DNA of 64,000 nt from Streptomyces sp. 1-11 (GCF_007176755.1 NZ_BJTV01000001.1:310001-374000); one strand, 5' to 3'; counted from the stretch's first letter, positions 1 through 7,910 are shown. Program-made: numbers and translations. Notes: generated by a model not told the origin, from the sequence alone.

Positions 1-769
1 GCGGCTGGGCTCCGGGCAGCAGGGGGGCCGACAGGGACGTCGGCGCCGCCGGGTCCGGGCCGGGCAGGGTGCCGCCCTGGGCGAGCAGCGGGCCCACCGG
101 ACGGCGGCGCTGCGCGTCCGGCGTCACCGCGCCCGGGGCCGTGCCCGCGCCGGCGCCCGCCGAGCGGGCCGGGACCACGTTGCCCGTGCCGGCGCCGCCG
201 CGGGCGTCCGCGGCGAGGCCGCCGGGGATGGCGGTGGTGACGCCGCCGAGGGCGACCGCGGCCAGCGACACCGCCCCGGCGGCGGCGGCCGCGAACCGCA
301 GTCCGCGCGAGGCGGGGCGGTCGGCGTCCGGGCGGCCGACGGGGTGTATGCGGAAGCCGCGCTCCCCGGGTGCGGGGGCCATGGCGTGGACGGGAGCGGC
401 GGGTACGTAGCCGAACTCGAAGCGCTCCTCGCGGCTCACCCCGAAGACGCCGGACTCGGCGCCTCGCCCGAGGAAGCCTCCCCCGGGCGCCGGCGTGCCG
501 CCGCCGTCCAGGTCACCTCCCCCGGGAAGGCCCTGGAGACGGGCCAGGAAGCTCTCGGAGGGGGGCGGCGGGGCCGCCTCGGCGAACACGTTCTTCAGCC
601 GGCGCTGGGCGTCCGCCTCCGCCTTGCACCGGGCGCAGGTGGCCAGGTGGGCGAGGACGCGCTCGCGCGACTCATGACCGAGCTCCCCGTCCACCAGGGC
701 GGAGAGCCGGTCTCCCAGGTGCTGCTCGGCGAGGTGCGGCCGAGCGGGTTTCGGACGGGATCCGTTCAC
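1..769 (-). CDS. Zinc-finger anti-sigma factor (RseA-like), 3' end outside window
   Basis: Probable anti-sigma factor holding the adjacent ECF sigma factor inactive at the membrane. The visible 256 codons begin with GTG, overlapping the sigma stop as GTGA, so the two are translationally coupled. The N-terminus carries the zf-HC2 (ZAS) motif His41-x3-Cys45-x2-Cys48. A Gly/Pro/Ala linker follows, then a predicted hydrophobic, Ala-rich membrane segment near residues 155-180. After that the chain is Ala/Gly-rich up to the window edge. In mycobacteria the same position after sigE is held by RseA, which supports the role. The partner assignment is inferred from the overlap and motif. The C-terminus and any downstream protease gene are not visible. 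Confidence 0.85.
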   Translation of the reverse strand, partial: MNGSRPKPARPHLAEQHLGDRLSALVDGELGHESRERVLAHLATCARCKAEADAQRRLKNVFAEAAPPPPSESFLARLQGLPGGGDLDGGGTPAPGGGFLGRGAESGVFGVSREERFEFGYVPAAPVHAMAPAPGERGFRIHPVGRPDADRPASRGLRFAAAAAGAVSLAAVALGGVTTAIPGGLAADARGGAGTGNVVPARSAGAGAGTAPGAVTPDAQRRRPVGPLLAQGGTLPGPDPAAPTSLSAPLLPGAQP

Positions 770-1554
770 GCGGTCGCGCCCCCTCCCCCCAGAGCGGGGA
801 CACGGGCCACGAAGGAGCGCCGTCCGGCCTTGCGGGCCTCGGGCGACCGGTGGGCGAGGGCCTTGCGGAGCTGGGAGCGGCCGCGGTGGATGCGGGAGCG
901 GACCGTGCCGAGCTTCACGCCGAGGGTCGCGGCGATCTCCTCGTACGACAGTCCCTCGATGTCGCACAGCACGACGGCGGCGCGGAACTCGGGCGCGAGG
1001 GTGTCCAGCGCCTGCTGCACGTCGGCGTCGAAGTGGGCGTCGTTGAAGACCTGCTGGGGGGTCGGCTCCTTGCTGGGCAGGCGCTCGGCCGCGTCCTCGC
1101 CGAGGGCGTCGAAGCGGATGCGCTGCTTGCGCCGGACCATGTCCAGGAACAGGTTGGTGGTGATGCGGTGCAGCCAGCCCTCGAAGGTGCCCGGCGAGTA
1201 CGTCGAGAGGGAACGGAAGACGCGGACGAACACCTCCTGGGTGAGGTCCTCGGCGTCGTGCTGGTTGCCCGTGAGGCGGTAGGCCAGGCGGTAGACGCGG
1301 CCGCTGTGCGTGCTGACGATCTCCTCCCAGGTGGGCGGAGTCCACGCCTGCCCGTCCGCGTCGGTGGTGAAGGTCGCGGTCTGGGCGTCGCCGGCGGCGA
1401 AGCCGGCGGTCCGGCTGTGGTCAGCGGCAGTGTCGGTCACGGATTTCGGCTTCCCCGCCGACCCGAGAAGACGCTTCAGCATCCCTCGTCGGTCAACAGG
1501 CGCAGCCGCACCTCCCCTGTCAGCTCTGGTGGTGTCCAGTGGAGCCCCTACCAT
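766..1554 (-). CDS. sigE: ECF sigma factor, mycobacterial SigE type
   Basis: Extracytoplasmic-function RNA polymerase sigma factor, 262 aa. Region 2 spans about residues 76-146 ([10 protein letters not shown], then the RITTNLFLD -10 recognition helix). Region 4 spans about 181-234 ([20 protein letters not shown] helix-turn-helix). I chose ATG 1554 because GAGGTGG lies just upstream; an in-frame extension to 1659 adds 35 residues with no good ribosome-binding site. The low-complexity N-terminal extension of about 75 residues resembles the one on M. tuberculosis SigE. The stop overlaps the anti-sigma start by 4 bp. The divergent O-methyltransferase repeats the mycobacterial arrangement. The symbol follows that family; it is not the S. 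coelicolor gene named sigE, which is elsewhere. A cell-envelope stress role is inferred from the family. Confidence 0.85.
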   Translation of the reverse strand: MVGAPLDTTRADRGGAAAPVDRRGMLKRLLGSAGKPKSVTDTAADHSRTAGFAAGDAQTATFTTDADGQAWTPPTWEEIVSTHSGRVYRLAYRLTGNQHDAEDLTQEVFVRVFRSLSTYSPGTFEGWLHRITTNLFLDMVRRKQRIRFDALGEDAAERLPSKEPTPQQVFNDAHFDADVQQALDTLAPEFRAAVVLCDIEGLSYEEIAATLGVKLGTVRSRIHRGRSQLRKALAHRSPEARKAGRRSFVARVPALGGGGATA

Positions 1555-1771
1555 AGCCACCTCGCCCGTTAGGACCGGATAAGCGGTTTTACGAGAAATT
1601 GATCTGGGCTGATACGGCTCATACGCCTGCGTCAGCATGTGCTCGGTGTCCCGGTCCACCCCTCGCCCCCCGTCGCGTCCAGGCCCTTCGTCTCAACCCT
1701 GTAAACGCGCGGTCCCATCTGCGGGTTCCCGGCGCCAACGGATACAGTCACGCCCAGGCACCCACGGGGAC

Positions 1772-1785
1772 AGGAGAGGGTCATT
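1772..1785 (+). promoter_or_regulatory. Ribosome-binding site supporting an ATT start
   Basis: AGGAGAGG at 1772-1779 lies about 6 nt before ATT at 1783. No ATG, GTG or TTG occurs in frame within the conserved N-terminal region, so this site sets the start of the O-methyltransferase. Confidence 0.55.
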
Positions 1786-2415
1786 ACCGGCAACCGGCAG
1801 ACGAGCTGGGCGTTCGCCGACGCCTTTGTCGCCGAGGACGAAGCGCTGCTGTGGGCCCGCGACCGGGCCCGCGAGGCGGGGCTGCGCTCGGTGTCGCCCG
1901 GCACGGGCGCCGCGCTCCGCCTGCTCGCCGCCTCCGTGGACGCGAAGGCGGTCGCGGAGATCGGCACCGGCTGCGGGGTGTCGGGGATCCACCTGCTGCA
2001 CGGCATGCGCCCCGACGGGGTGCTCACCACCGTCGATCCGGAGCCGGAGCACCAGCAGTTCGCCCGGCAGGCCTTCCGCGGCTGCGGCTTCGCCAGCAAC
2101 CGGGCCCGCTTCATCCCGGGCCGCGCGCTCGACGTGCTGCCCCGCCTCGCGGACGCCGGCTACGACCTCGTCTTCTGCGACGGGGACCGGCAGGAGTACT
2201 CCGACTACCTAGCTGAATCGTTGCGTCTGCTGCGGCCGGGCGGGCTGGTGGTCTTCGAGGGCGTCTTCGCCAACGGCCGCACCGTCGACTCCGGGCCGCA
2301 GCCCTCGGAGGTGCTGCGGCTGCGCGAGCTGCTGCGCACGGTGCGGGAGAGCCAGGAGCTGGTGACGTCGCTGCTGCCGGTGGGCGACGGGCTGCTGTGC
2401 GCCGTCAAGCGGTGA
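1783..2415 (+). CDS. SAM-dependent O-methyltransferase, apparent ATT start
   Basis: O-methyltransferase of the class I, catechol-OMT-like family (Methyltransf_3), about 210 aa. The SAM-binding motif I is EIGTGCGVSGIHLL. Acidic motif LVFCDGDRQEY and RPGGLVVFEG follow. Conserved-looking coding begins at RQTSWAFADAFVAEDEALLW, upstream of the first GTG in frame (1891). Between the in-frame stop at 1702 and 1891 there is no ATG, GTG or TTG. ATT at 1783 has AGGAGAGG at 1772-1779, about 6 nt away, so it is the best start. The gene is divergent from sigE, as in mycobacteria. The substrate is unknown. Confidence 0.83.
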   Translation: MTGNRQTSWAFADAFVAEDEALLWARDRAREAGLRSVSPGTGAALRLLAASVDAKAVAEIGTGCGVSGIHLLHGMRPDGVLTTVDPEPEHQQFARQAFRGCGFASNRARFIPGRALDVLPRLADAGYDLVFCDGDRQEYSDYLAESLRLLRPGGLVVFEGVFANGRTVDSGPQPSEVLRLRELLRTVRESQELVTSLLPVGDGLLCAVKR

Positions 2416-2442
2416 GCCCGGTGCGCCGGGGGCCGGGACACA

Positions 2443-2480
2443 CGTCCGCCCCGGCACCGCATACGATGCCGGGGCGGACG
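2443..2480. terminator. Bidirectional terminator hairpin
   Basis: Perfect 14-bp inverted repeat (2443-2456 with 2467-2480) around a 10-nt loop. It lies between the convergent O-methyltransferase and DUF3117 genes. There is no U-tract, as is usual in Streptomyces. Confidence 0.75.
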
Positions 2481-2502
2481 GAAGGACTGGATCGCCGGCT
2501 CG

Positions 2503-2670
2503 TCAGACGACGACCTTCTTGAGGGCGTCGCCGAGGGCCTCGGCCTCGTCAGGGGTCAGCTCGACGACGAGCCGACCGCCGCCTTCGAGCGGAACGCGCA
2601 TGACGATGCCCCGCCCCTCCTTGGTCACCTCGAGCGGGCCATCACCCGTCCGCGGCTTCATGGCCGCCAT
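2503..2670 (-). CDS. DUF3117 small conserved actinobacterial protein (55 aa)
   Basis: A 55-residue protein starting MAAMKPRTGDGPLEV and ending in a Lys-Lys-Val-Val-Val tail. It matches the DUF3117 family, whose function is unknown. The start at 2670 is supported by GGAAGGGGAA a few nt upstream; the frame stays open for another 42 codons but without family similarity. It contains a predicted beta-strand region (GRGIVMRVPLEGGGRLVVEL) followed by an acidic helix (TPDEAEALGDALKK). In M. tuberculosis the family member lies in the same sigE-tag neighbourhood. A long 5' leader is likely because the best promoter match lies about 110 nt upstream. Confidence 0.85.
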   Translation of the reverse strand: MAAMKPRTGDGPLEVTKEGRGIVMRVPLEGGGRLVVELTPDEAEALGDALKKVVV

Positions 2671-2935
2671 GCTCGTTCCCCTTCCTGAAACCAGGCTCAT
2701 CGTCTGCCGAAGCCCCACGAAGGGCACCCCGCGGTCCTGGTACGGGACACGCGACACCGGCATCGAACACATTGCTTCCAAGCCATTATCCCGCATCTCA
2801 GGACCCGATGACCAACATCAGTAGGCATCGCTTGAGCAACGCGCGCGAGCAAAACCACCCAATTCGGCGATGTGGCTGCGATACTTCGCCACCGCACGGA
2901 CACATCGCGTGCGGCTCCGCTCCGTTTTTGTTTGA

Positions 2936-2952
2936 CGCAGGTCACACCTGCG
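2936..2952. promoter_or_regulatory. Palindromic operator candidate, CGCAGGT-N3-ACCTGCG
   Basis: Perfect 7-bp arms with a 3-bp centre, immediately after a TTGACG element (2932-2937). It sits about 95 bp before the enoyl-CoA hydratase start, a position suited to a repressor. Confidence 0.4.
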
Positions 2953-3001
2953 CTCCGGTCCCCGGGCGGCGATCTCCGCCATGCTGTCCTTCGGACCGTG
3001 G

Positions 3002-3017
3002 CGTACCGAGCGGTACG
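3002..3017. promoter_or_regulatory. Palindromic operator candidate, CGTACCG-N2-CGGTACG
   Basis: Perfect 7-bp arms with a 2-bp centre, about 30 bp before the enoyl-CoA hydratase start. Its ACCG/CGGT half-sites resemble those bound by TetR-family regulators of acyl-CoA and phenylacetate genes. This is inference; no such regulator is encoded in the window. Confidence 0.4.
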
Positions 3018-3046
3018 TCACCACTTCTCACCGGAGGGGATGCCCC

Positions 3047-3850
3047 ATGGCCGACACCGTTCTCTACGAGGTGACCGAGGGACTCGCGACGATCACGCTG
3101 AACCGCCCCGAGGCGATGAACGCGCTGAACATCGCGGCCAAGGTCGCCCTCCGGGAGGCGGCGGAGTCCGCGGCCGGGGACGGCGCCGTGCGGGCGATCC
3201 TGCTGACGGCGGCCGGGGACCGGGCGTTCTGCGTGGGCCAGGACCTCAAGGAGCACATCGGGCTGCTGGCGTCGGACCGCGAGACCGGGGCGGGGCAGAC
3301 GATGACCACGGTCCGGGAGCACTACAACCCGATCGTGCGGGCGCTGGCCGGAGCGGCGAAGCCGGTGGTGGCCGCGGTGAACGGCGTCGCCGCCGGCGCC
3401 GGATTCGGCTTCGCGCTGGCCGCCGACTACCGGGTGGTCGCCGACACGGCGGCCTTCAACACCTCGTTCGCGGGCGTCGCGCTCACCGCCGACTCCGGCA
3501 TCTCCTGGACGCTGCCCCGGGTGGTCGGCCCGTCCCGTGCCGCCGACCTGCTGCTCTTCCCGCGCAACATCAGCGCCCAGGACGCCCTGGAGCTGGGCAT
3601 CGCCAACCGGGTCGTGGCCGCCGCCGAGCTGCGGGCCGAGGCGGAGAAGGTGGCCCGGGCCCTGGCCGAGGGCCCGACGGTGGCCTACTCGGCGATCAAG
3701 GAGGCGGTGGCCTACGGCCTGACCCACTCCCTCGCCGAGACCCTGGAGAAGGAGGACGAGCTGCAGACCCGCGCGGGCGGCTCCGAGGACCACGCGATCG
3801 CGGTGCGGGCCTTCGTGGACAAGGAGAAGCCCAAGTACCTGGGCCGCTGA
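3047..3850 (+). CDS. Enoyl-CoA hydratase/isomerase (PaaG-like crotonase)
   Basis: Crotonase-fold enzyme, 267 aa, acting on acyl-CoA thioesters. Visible features are the N-terminal TLNRPEAMNALN, the oxyanion-hole segment DRAFCVGQDLKEH, the second oxyanion segment NGVAAGAGFGFALAADYR, and LTADSGISWTLPR. In the last segment an Asp replaces the second catalytic Glu of true hydratases. That Asp is typical of PaaG-type ring 1,2-epoxyphenylacetyl-CoA isomerases, so an isomerase role is possible. ATG 3047 has GGAGGGG upstream; an earlier in-frame ATG lacks a site. It is a single gene with two palindromes in its promoter and no other paa genes nearby, so the pathway is uncertain. Confidence 0.85.
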   Translation: MADTVLYEVTEGLATITLNRPEAMNALNIAAKVALREAAESAAGDGAVRAILLTAAGDRAFCVGQDLKEHIGLLASDRETGAGQTMTTVREHYNPIVRALAGAAKPVVAAVNGVAAGAGFGFALAADYRVVADTAAFNTSFAGVALTADSGISWTLPRVVGPSRAADLLLFPRNISAQDALELGIANRVVAAAELRAEAEKVARALAEGPTVAYSAIKEAVAYGLTHSLAETLEKEDELQTRAGGSEDHAIAVRAFVDKEKPKYLGR

Positions 3851-3922
3851 CCGCAGGGGCGGTCCGGCGGACCCCGCCGCGCTCCCGGGCCGCGGCACGC
3901 CCCGCCCACCGCGCCGACGGGG

Positions 3923-4555
3923 CTACGGAGCCGGGAGCCGGCCCGCTCCGCCGGACACGCCCCGTACCCCGGGGGCGGTGCGGCTGACGCACCCCTCCAG
4001 GTGGTCGTCGACCAGTCCGCAGGCCTGCATCAGCGCGTACGCCGTCGTGGGGCCGACGAACCGCAGGCCCCGCTTCTTCAGCGCCTTGGACAGGGCCGTG
4101 GACTCCGGCGTGACGGCGGCGACGTCGGCCAGGGTCCGCGGCACCGGGCGGCCCGCGGGCTCGGGGGCGTGCGACCAGATCAGCTCGTCCAGCTCGCCCT
4201 CGGCCCAGCCGGCGAGCACGCGCGCGTTGGCGAGGGTGGCGTCGACCTTGGCGCGGTTGCGGATGATGCCGGGGTCGGCCAGTAGCCGCTCGCGGTCCTC
4301 CTCGGTGAACGCGGCGACCTTCTCGATGCGGAAGCCGGCGAACGCGGCGCGGAAGCCCGGGCGGCGGCGCAGGATCGTGATCCAGGACAGGCCCGACTGG
4401 AAGGCCTCCAGGCTGATCCGCTCGAAGAGGGCGTCGTCGCCGTGGACCGGGCGGCCCCACTCCTCGTCGTGGTACGCCACGTAGTCCTCGGCGGACAGGG
4501 CCCACGGGCAGCGTGCCCTGCCGTCGGACCCGGCGACGGCGGCTCCGGTGCTCAT
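3923..4555 (-). CDS. tag: DNA-3-methyladenine glycosylase I
   Basis: Base-excision repair enzyme of the Tag family, 210 aa, removing 3-methyladenine from alkylated DNA. The zinc-binding residues of the family are visible: Cys in RCPW, His in YVAYHDEEWG, and His and Cys in VDDHLEGC. The LSWITILRRRPGFRAAF segment is the usual signature. The start ATG overlaps the stop of the upstream DivIVA-like gene (ATGA), so the two are coupled. A C-terminal extension of about 20 residues after the zinc site is Gly/Arg-rich and not conserved-looking. M. tuberculosis carries tagA beside folP2 and a comparable small gene. Confidence 0.92.
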   Translation of the reverse strand: MSTGAAVAGSDGRARCPWALSAEDYVAYHDEEWGRPVHGDDALFERISLEAFQSGLSWITILRRRPGFRAAFAGFRIEKVAAFTEEDRERLLADPGIIRNRAKVDATLANARVLAGWAEGELDELIWSHAPEPAGRPVPRTLADVAAVTPESTALSKALKKRGLRFVGPTTAYALMQACGLVDDHLEGCVSRTAPGVRGVSGGAGRLPAP

Positions 4556-4902
4556 CGCTGCTCCTCCTGGCCCGGCTTGTCCAGCCGGGCGTGCGCGGCG
4601 GCGCGGGCGCCGGCCAGCGCGGACTCCAGGTCGGCGATCCGGGCGTCCCGCTCGGCGAGTTCGGCGGCGAGCCGGCCGAGGGCGTCGTCCACGTCGGACA
4701 TGCGGTAGCCGCGCGGCGCGAGCGGGAAGCGCAGGTTCTCCACGTCCTGGCCGGCGACCGGACGGTCCGGGGGCAGGGGGTCCCGCAGCCGCTCCGGGGC
4801 GGCCTCCGGCAACGGGCCGCGCTCACCGCCGCTGACCACGGCGAGTGTCACCGCGGCCACCACGACGGCCAGGGCGACGACCAGGAACAAGAACATCACC
4901 AT
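4552..4902 (-). CDS. Membrane-anchored DivIVA-domain protein
   Basis: A 116-aa protein with an N-terminal membrane helix (MFLFLVVALAVVVAAVTLAVV), then an acidic/Pro linker. A short DivIVA-like motif follows around residues 60-85 (RFPLAPRGYRMSDVDDALGRL). It ends in a helical coiled-coil tail (LAERDARIADLESALAGARAAA). This DivIVA-type segment (FxxxxxGYxxxxVD) binds membranes or partner proteins in cell-wall growth factors. I chose ATG 4902; ATG 4896 is equally possible. The stop overlaps the tag start, implying co-transcription, but a shared function with DNA repair is not evident. The same pairing occurs in mycobacteria. Confidence 0.75.
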   Translation of the reverse strand: MVMFLFLVVALAVVVAAVTLAVVSGGERGPLPEAAPERLRDPLPPDRPVAGQDVENLRFPLAPRGYRMSDVDDALGRLAAELAERDARIADLESALAGARAAAHARLDKPGQEEQR

Positions 4903-5039
4903 CGCCGAAGGTCCCCACGCTCGATACCGGACGCTGTGCCGGAAGACGAAACTGTCAGGCTCCGATCGTGCCATGCGGATCCGGCGGTTAGGGTCGCAGG
5001 CGGCTGTACCGAGGCACGTACTAGGAGAGGTCACAGCGG

Positions 5040-5900
5040 ATGCTCAGGCTGGGCAAGCGGGAATTCGGGCCGCACGAGCCCGTGATCATGGCGATCGTGA
5101 ACCGGACCCCGGACTCCTTCTACGACCAGGGAGCCACCTTCCACGACGAGGCGGCCCTCGCGCGCGTGGAGCGGGCGGTGGCCGAGGGCGCCGCGATCGT
5201 CGACATCGGCGGGGTGAAGGCGGGCCCCGGCGAGGAGGTCACGGCCGAGGAGGAGGCACGGCGGACGGTGGGTTTCGTCGCCGAGGTGCGCCGCCGCTTC
5301 CCCGACGTGGTCATCAGCGTGGACACCTGGCGGGCCGAGGTCGGCGAGGCGGTCTGCGAGGCGGGCGCGGATCTGCTGAACGACGCGTGGGGCGGCGTCG
5401 ATCCCGCGCTCGCGGAGGTCGCCGCGCGGCACGGCGTGGGACTGGTGTGCACGCACGCGGGAGGGGCCGAGCCCCGCACCCGCCCGCACCGGGTGGCCTA
5501 CGACGACGTCGTCGCCGACATCCTGGGGGTCACCCTGGGACTGGCGGAGCGTGCCGTGGCCCTCGGGGTGCCCCGGGAGTCGGTGCTGATCGACCCCGGT
5601 CACGACTTCGGCAAGAACACGCGGCACAGCCTGGAGGCGACGCGGCGGCTGGACGAGATGGTCGCCACCGGCTGGCCGGTGCTGGTGTCGCTGTCCAACA
5701 AGGACTTCGTGGGCGAGACGCTGGACCGGCCGGTGAAGGAGCGGCTGATCGGCACGCTGGCGACGACCGCGGTGTCGGCGTGGCTGGGGGCCCAGGTGTA
5801 CCGCGTGCACGAGGTCGCCGAGACCCGCCAGGTCCTGGACATGGTCGCGTCCATCGCCGGCCACCGGCCCCCGGCGGTGGCCCGCAGAGGCCTGGCGTAG
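5040..5900 (+). CDS. folP2: Dihydropteroate synthase homologue, FolP2 type
   Basis: Pterin-binding TIM-barrel protein, 286 aa. The first loop reads MAIVNRTPDSFYDQGATF, close to the family NVTPDSF. The second loop, normally ESTRPG (p-aminobenzoate and sulfonamide contact), reads GVKAGPG. Later pieces are conserved: VDTWRAEV, LLNDAWGG, IDPGHDFGKN, VSLSNKDFVGE and HEVAETRQ. The altered loop matches the second homologue of actinobacteria, FolP2, which in M. tuberculosis was reported to lack synthase activity. It is therefore probably not the folate enzyme. AGGAGAGG precedes ATG 5040. It is divergent from the DivIVA-like/tag pair. Confidence 0.82.
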   Translation: MLRLGKREFGPHEPVIMAIVNRTPDSFYDQGATFHDEAALARVERAVAEGAAIVDIGGVKAGPGEEVTAEEEARRTVGFVAEVRRRFPDVVISVDTWRAEVGEAVCEAGADLLNDAWGGVDPALAEVAARHGVGLVCTHAGGAEPRTRPHRVAYDDVVADILGVTLGLAERAVALGVPRESVLIDPGHDFGKNTRHSLEATRRLDEMVATGWPVLVSLSNKDFVGETLDRPVKERLIGTLATTAVSAWLGAQVYRVHEVAETRQVLDMVASIAGHRPPAVARRGLA

Positions 5901-5915
5901 ACCGGGAGAGGGAAC

Positions 5916-5940
5916 GGGGCCGGGGCGGTTCCCCGGCCCC
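5916..5940. terminator. Bidirectional terminator hairpin
   Basis: Perfect 10-bp G/C stem (5916-5925 with 5931-5940) and 5-nt loop, between the convergent folP2 and LOG-family genes. Confidence 0.7.
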
Positions 5941-5958
5941 CCTGCCGCCGGGCGCGAC

Positions 5959-6717
5959 CTAGCGCCCGGCCTCCTTGGACACCAGGGCCACCGCCTCCTC
6001 GACCTCGTCGGTCACGTGGAACAGCAGCAGGTCCTTCTCCGTCGCCTTGCCCTGGGCCACCAGCGTGTTCTTCAGCCAGTCCACGAGGCCGCCCCAGTAC
6101 TCGGTGCCGAACAGCACGATCGGGAAGCGGGTCACCTTCTGGGTCTGGACCAGGGTGAGTGCTTCGAAGAACTCGTCCAGGGTGCCGAGGCCGCCGGGCA
6201 GCACCACGAACCCCTGCGCGTACTTGACGAACATCATCTTGCGGACGAAGAAGTAGCGGAAGTTCAGACCGATGTCGACGTAGGGGTTCAGCCCCTGCTC
6301 GAAGGGCAGCTCGATGCCGAGCCCGACGGAGGTGCCGCCGGCCTCGCACGCGCCCTTGTTGGCCGCCTCCATGGCTCCCGGGCCGCCGCCGGTGATCACG
6401 GCCCAGCCGGCCTCGACCAGCCCTCGCCCGAGCTTCACGCCCGCGTCGTACTCCGGGGAGTCCGAGGGCGTCCGCGCGGAGCCGAACACGCTGATCGCGG
6501 GCGGGAGTTCGGCCAGCGTGCCGAAGCCCTCGACGAACTCCGACTGGATCCGCAGGACCCGCCAGGGGTCGGTGTGGACCCAGTCCGCGGGGGCACGCTC
6601 GTCCAGCAGCCGCTGGTCGGTCGTACTGGACGTCACCTTGTCCCGCCGCCGGAGGACCGGTCCGAGTCGCTGCTCGTCCGGCGGCTGCTTCTTCCCCAGG
6701 GGGTTGCCGGTCGCCAT
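5959..6717 (-). CDS. LOG-family (TIGR00730) Rossmann-fold protein
   Basis: A 252-aa member of the LOG / lysine-decarboxylase-like family. Characterised members are cytokinin riboside 5'-monophosphate or nucleotide 5'-monophosphate phosphoribohydrolases. The nucleotide-binding signature GGGPGAMEAANKGA and the catalytic PGGxGTxxE motif (PGGLGTLDEFFEA) are both present. An N-terminal extension of about 70 residues precedes the fold (AISVFGSART). GGAGGGAG lies just before the ATG. M. tuberculosis carries a LOG gene in the same folP2-dapE neighbourhood. Old annotations as lysine decarboxylase are misleading. The true bacterial substrate here is unknown. Confidence 0.85.
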   Translation of the reverse strand: MATGNPLGKKQPPDEQRLGPVLRRRDKVTSSTTDQRLLDERAPADWVHTDPWRVLRIQSEFVEGFGTLAELPPAISVFGSARTPSDSPEYDAGVKLGRGLVEAGWAVITGGGPGAMEAANKGACEAGGTSVGLGIELPFEQGLNPYVDIGLNFRYFFVRKMMFVKYAQGFVVLPGGLGTLDEFFEALTLVQTQKVTRFPIVLFGTEYWGGLVDWLKNTLVAQGKATEKDLLLFHVTDEVEEAVALVSKEAGR

Positions 6718-6823
6718 GTGCGCTCCCTCCGCTTGCGGGTAGTACGGCCTCCCAGCCTAGATCCACGCGGGTTTCGGAGGGGGGACGTGGGCGTGTCCGG
6801 CGTGCGGCGCGCGCTGGTCCCCG

Positions 6824-7903
6824 CTACGCGGTGAGCCAGGCCCGCAGCCGGTCCTCGCCCGCCAGGATCTTGGCCACTTCTACCCGCTCGTCCCGCTTGT
6901 GCGCCAGGTGCGGGTTGCCCGGACCGTAGTTGACGGCGGGCACGCCGAGCGCGGAGAAGCGCGAGACGTCCGTCCAGCCGTACTTGGGCTGCGGGGTGCC
7001 GCCCACCGCCTCGATGAAGGCCGCGGCGGCCGGGTGGGAGAGGCCGGGCAGCGCGCCGGGGCTGTGGTCGTCGATCACGAACTCCTCCACCCCGCAGTCC
7101 GCGAACACCTCACGGACGTGGGCGACCGCCTCCTCCTCGGTGCGGTCGGGGGCGTAGCGGAAGTTGACCGTCACCACGCACTCGTCGGGGATGACGTTGC
7201 CCGCCACTCCACCGGAGATCGCGACGGCGTTGAGGCCCTCGCGGTACTCCAGGCCGTCGATGACCGGCCGGCGCGGCTCGTAGGAGGCGAGCCGGGCCAG
7301 GATCGGGGCGGCCGTGTGGATGGCGTTGGAGCCCATCCAGCCGCGCGCCGAGTGCGCCCGCTCGCCCCGGGTCTTCAGCAGCACCCGCAGCGTGCCCTGG
7401 CAGCCGCCCTCGACCTGGCCGTCGGAGGGCTCCAGCAGCACCGCGAAGTCGCCGCGCAGCCAGTCCGGGTGGGCCTCGGCGACGTGCCGGAGGCCGTTGA
7501 GCTCGGCCGCGACCTCCTCGTTGTCGTAGAAGACGAAGGTCAGGTCGCGGTTGGGGGCCGGCACCGTCGCCGCGATGCGCAGCTGCACCGCCACGCCCGC
7601 CTTCATGTCGCAGGTGCCGCAGCCCCACAGCACGCCGTCCTCGTCCAGCCGGGACGGCACGTTGCCGGCGATCGGGACGGTGTCGATGTGGCCGGCCAGC
7701 ACGACCCGCTCGGCGCGGCCCAGGTCGGTACGGGCGATCACGTTGTTGCCGTGGCGGTCGACCCTCAGGTGCGGCAGGGCGCGCAGGGCGGTCTCGATCG
7801 CGTCCGCGAGGGGCTTCTCGGTGCCGCTCTCGGAGGGGAGGTCCACGAGCCGCGCGGTGAGCTCGGCGGCGTCCAGCGTGAGGTCAAGCGAGGTGTCGGC
7901 CAT
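6824..7903 (-). CDS. dapE: Succinyl-diaminopimelate desuccinylase
   Basis: M20-family zinc peptidase-fold enzyme, 359 aa. It hydrolyses N-succinyl-L,L-diaminopimelate in lysine and peptidoglycan precursor synthesis. Metal-site motifs are LAGHIDTVPIAG (His, Asp), WGCGTCDMKAG (Asp), FVFYDNEEVAAE (Glu-Glu catalytic pair) and the C-terminal NYGPGNPHLAHKRDE (His). ATG 7903 is preceded by TAGGGT 7 nt upstream and no ribosome-binding site, suggesting a leaderless transcript; a longer frame to 8026 would overlap the divergent promoter. dapC, the preceding pathway step, lies 3 kb away on the same strand. Confidence 0.93.
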   Translation of the reverse strand: MADTSLDLTLDAAELTARLVDLPSESGTEKPLADAIETALRALPHLRVDRHGNNVIARTDLGRAERVVLAGHIDTVPIAGNVPSRLDEDGVLWGCGTCDMKAGVAVQLRIAATVPAPNRDLTFVFYDNEEVAAELNGLRHVAEAHPDWLRGDFAVLLEPSDGQVEGGCQGTLRVLLKTRGERAHSARGWMGSNAIHTAAPILARLASYEPRRPVIDGLEYREGLNAVAISGGVAGNVIPDECVVTVNFRYAPDRTEEEAVAHVREVFADCGVEEFVIDDHSPGALPGLSHPAAAAFIEAVGGTPQPKYGWTDVSRFSALGVPAVNYGPGNPHLAHKRDERVEVAKILAGEDRLRAWLTA

Positions 7904-7910
7904 GGCCTCG

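Larger units (their letters stand above)
2671..3046. other. 376-bp divergent intergenic region, DUF3117 / enoyl-CoA hydratase
   Basis: No gene seen. It holds a candidate minus-strand promoter for DUF3117: GATAAT read on the minus strand (plus 2785-2790) with TTGGTC about 19 nt upstream. It also holds a TTGACG element at 2932-2937, two short palindromes (2936-2952 and 3002-3017), and a 7-bp hairpin around 2891-2913. Confidence 0.5.

Noticed and set aside
3850..3923. Terminator between the enoyl-CoA hydratase and tag
   Set aside because: Only a 5-bp stem with a 3-nt loop can be formed, which is too weak to call.
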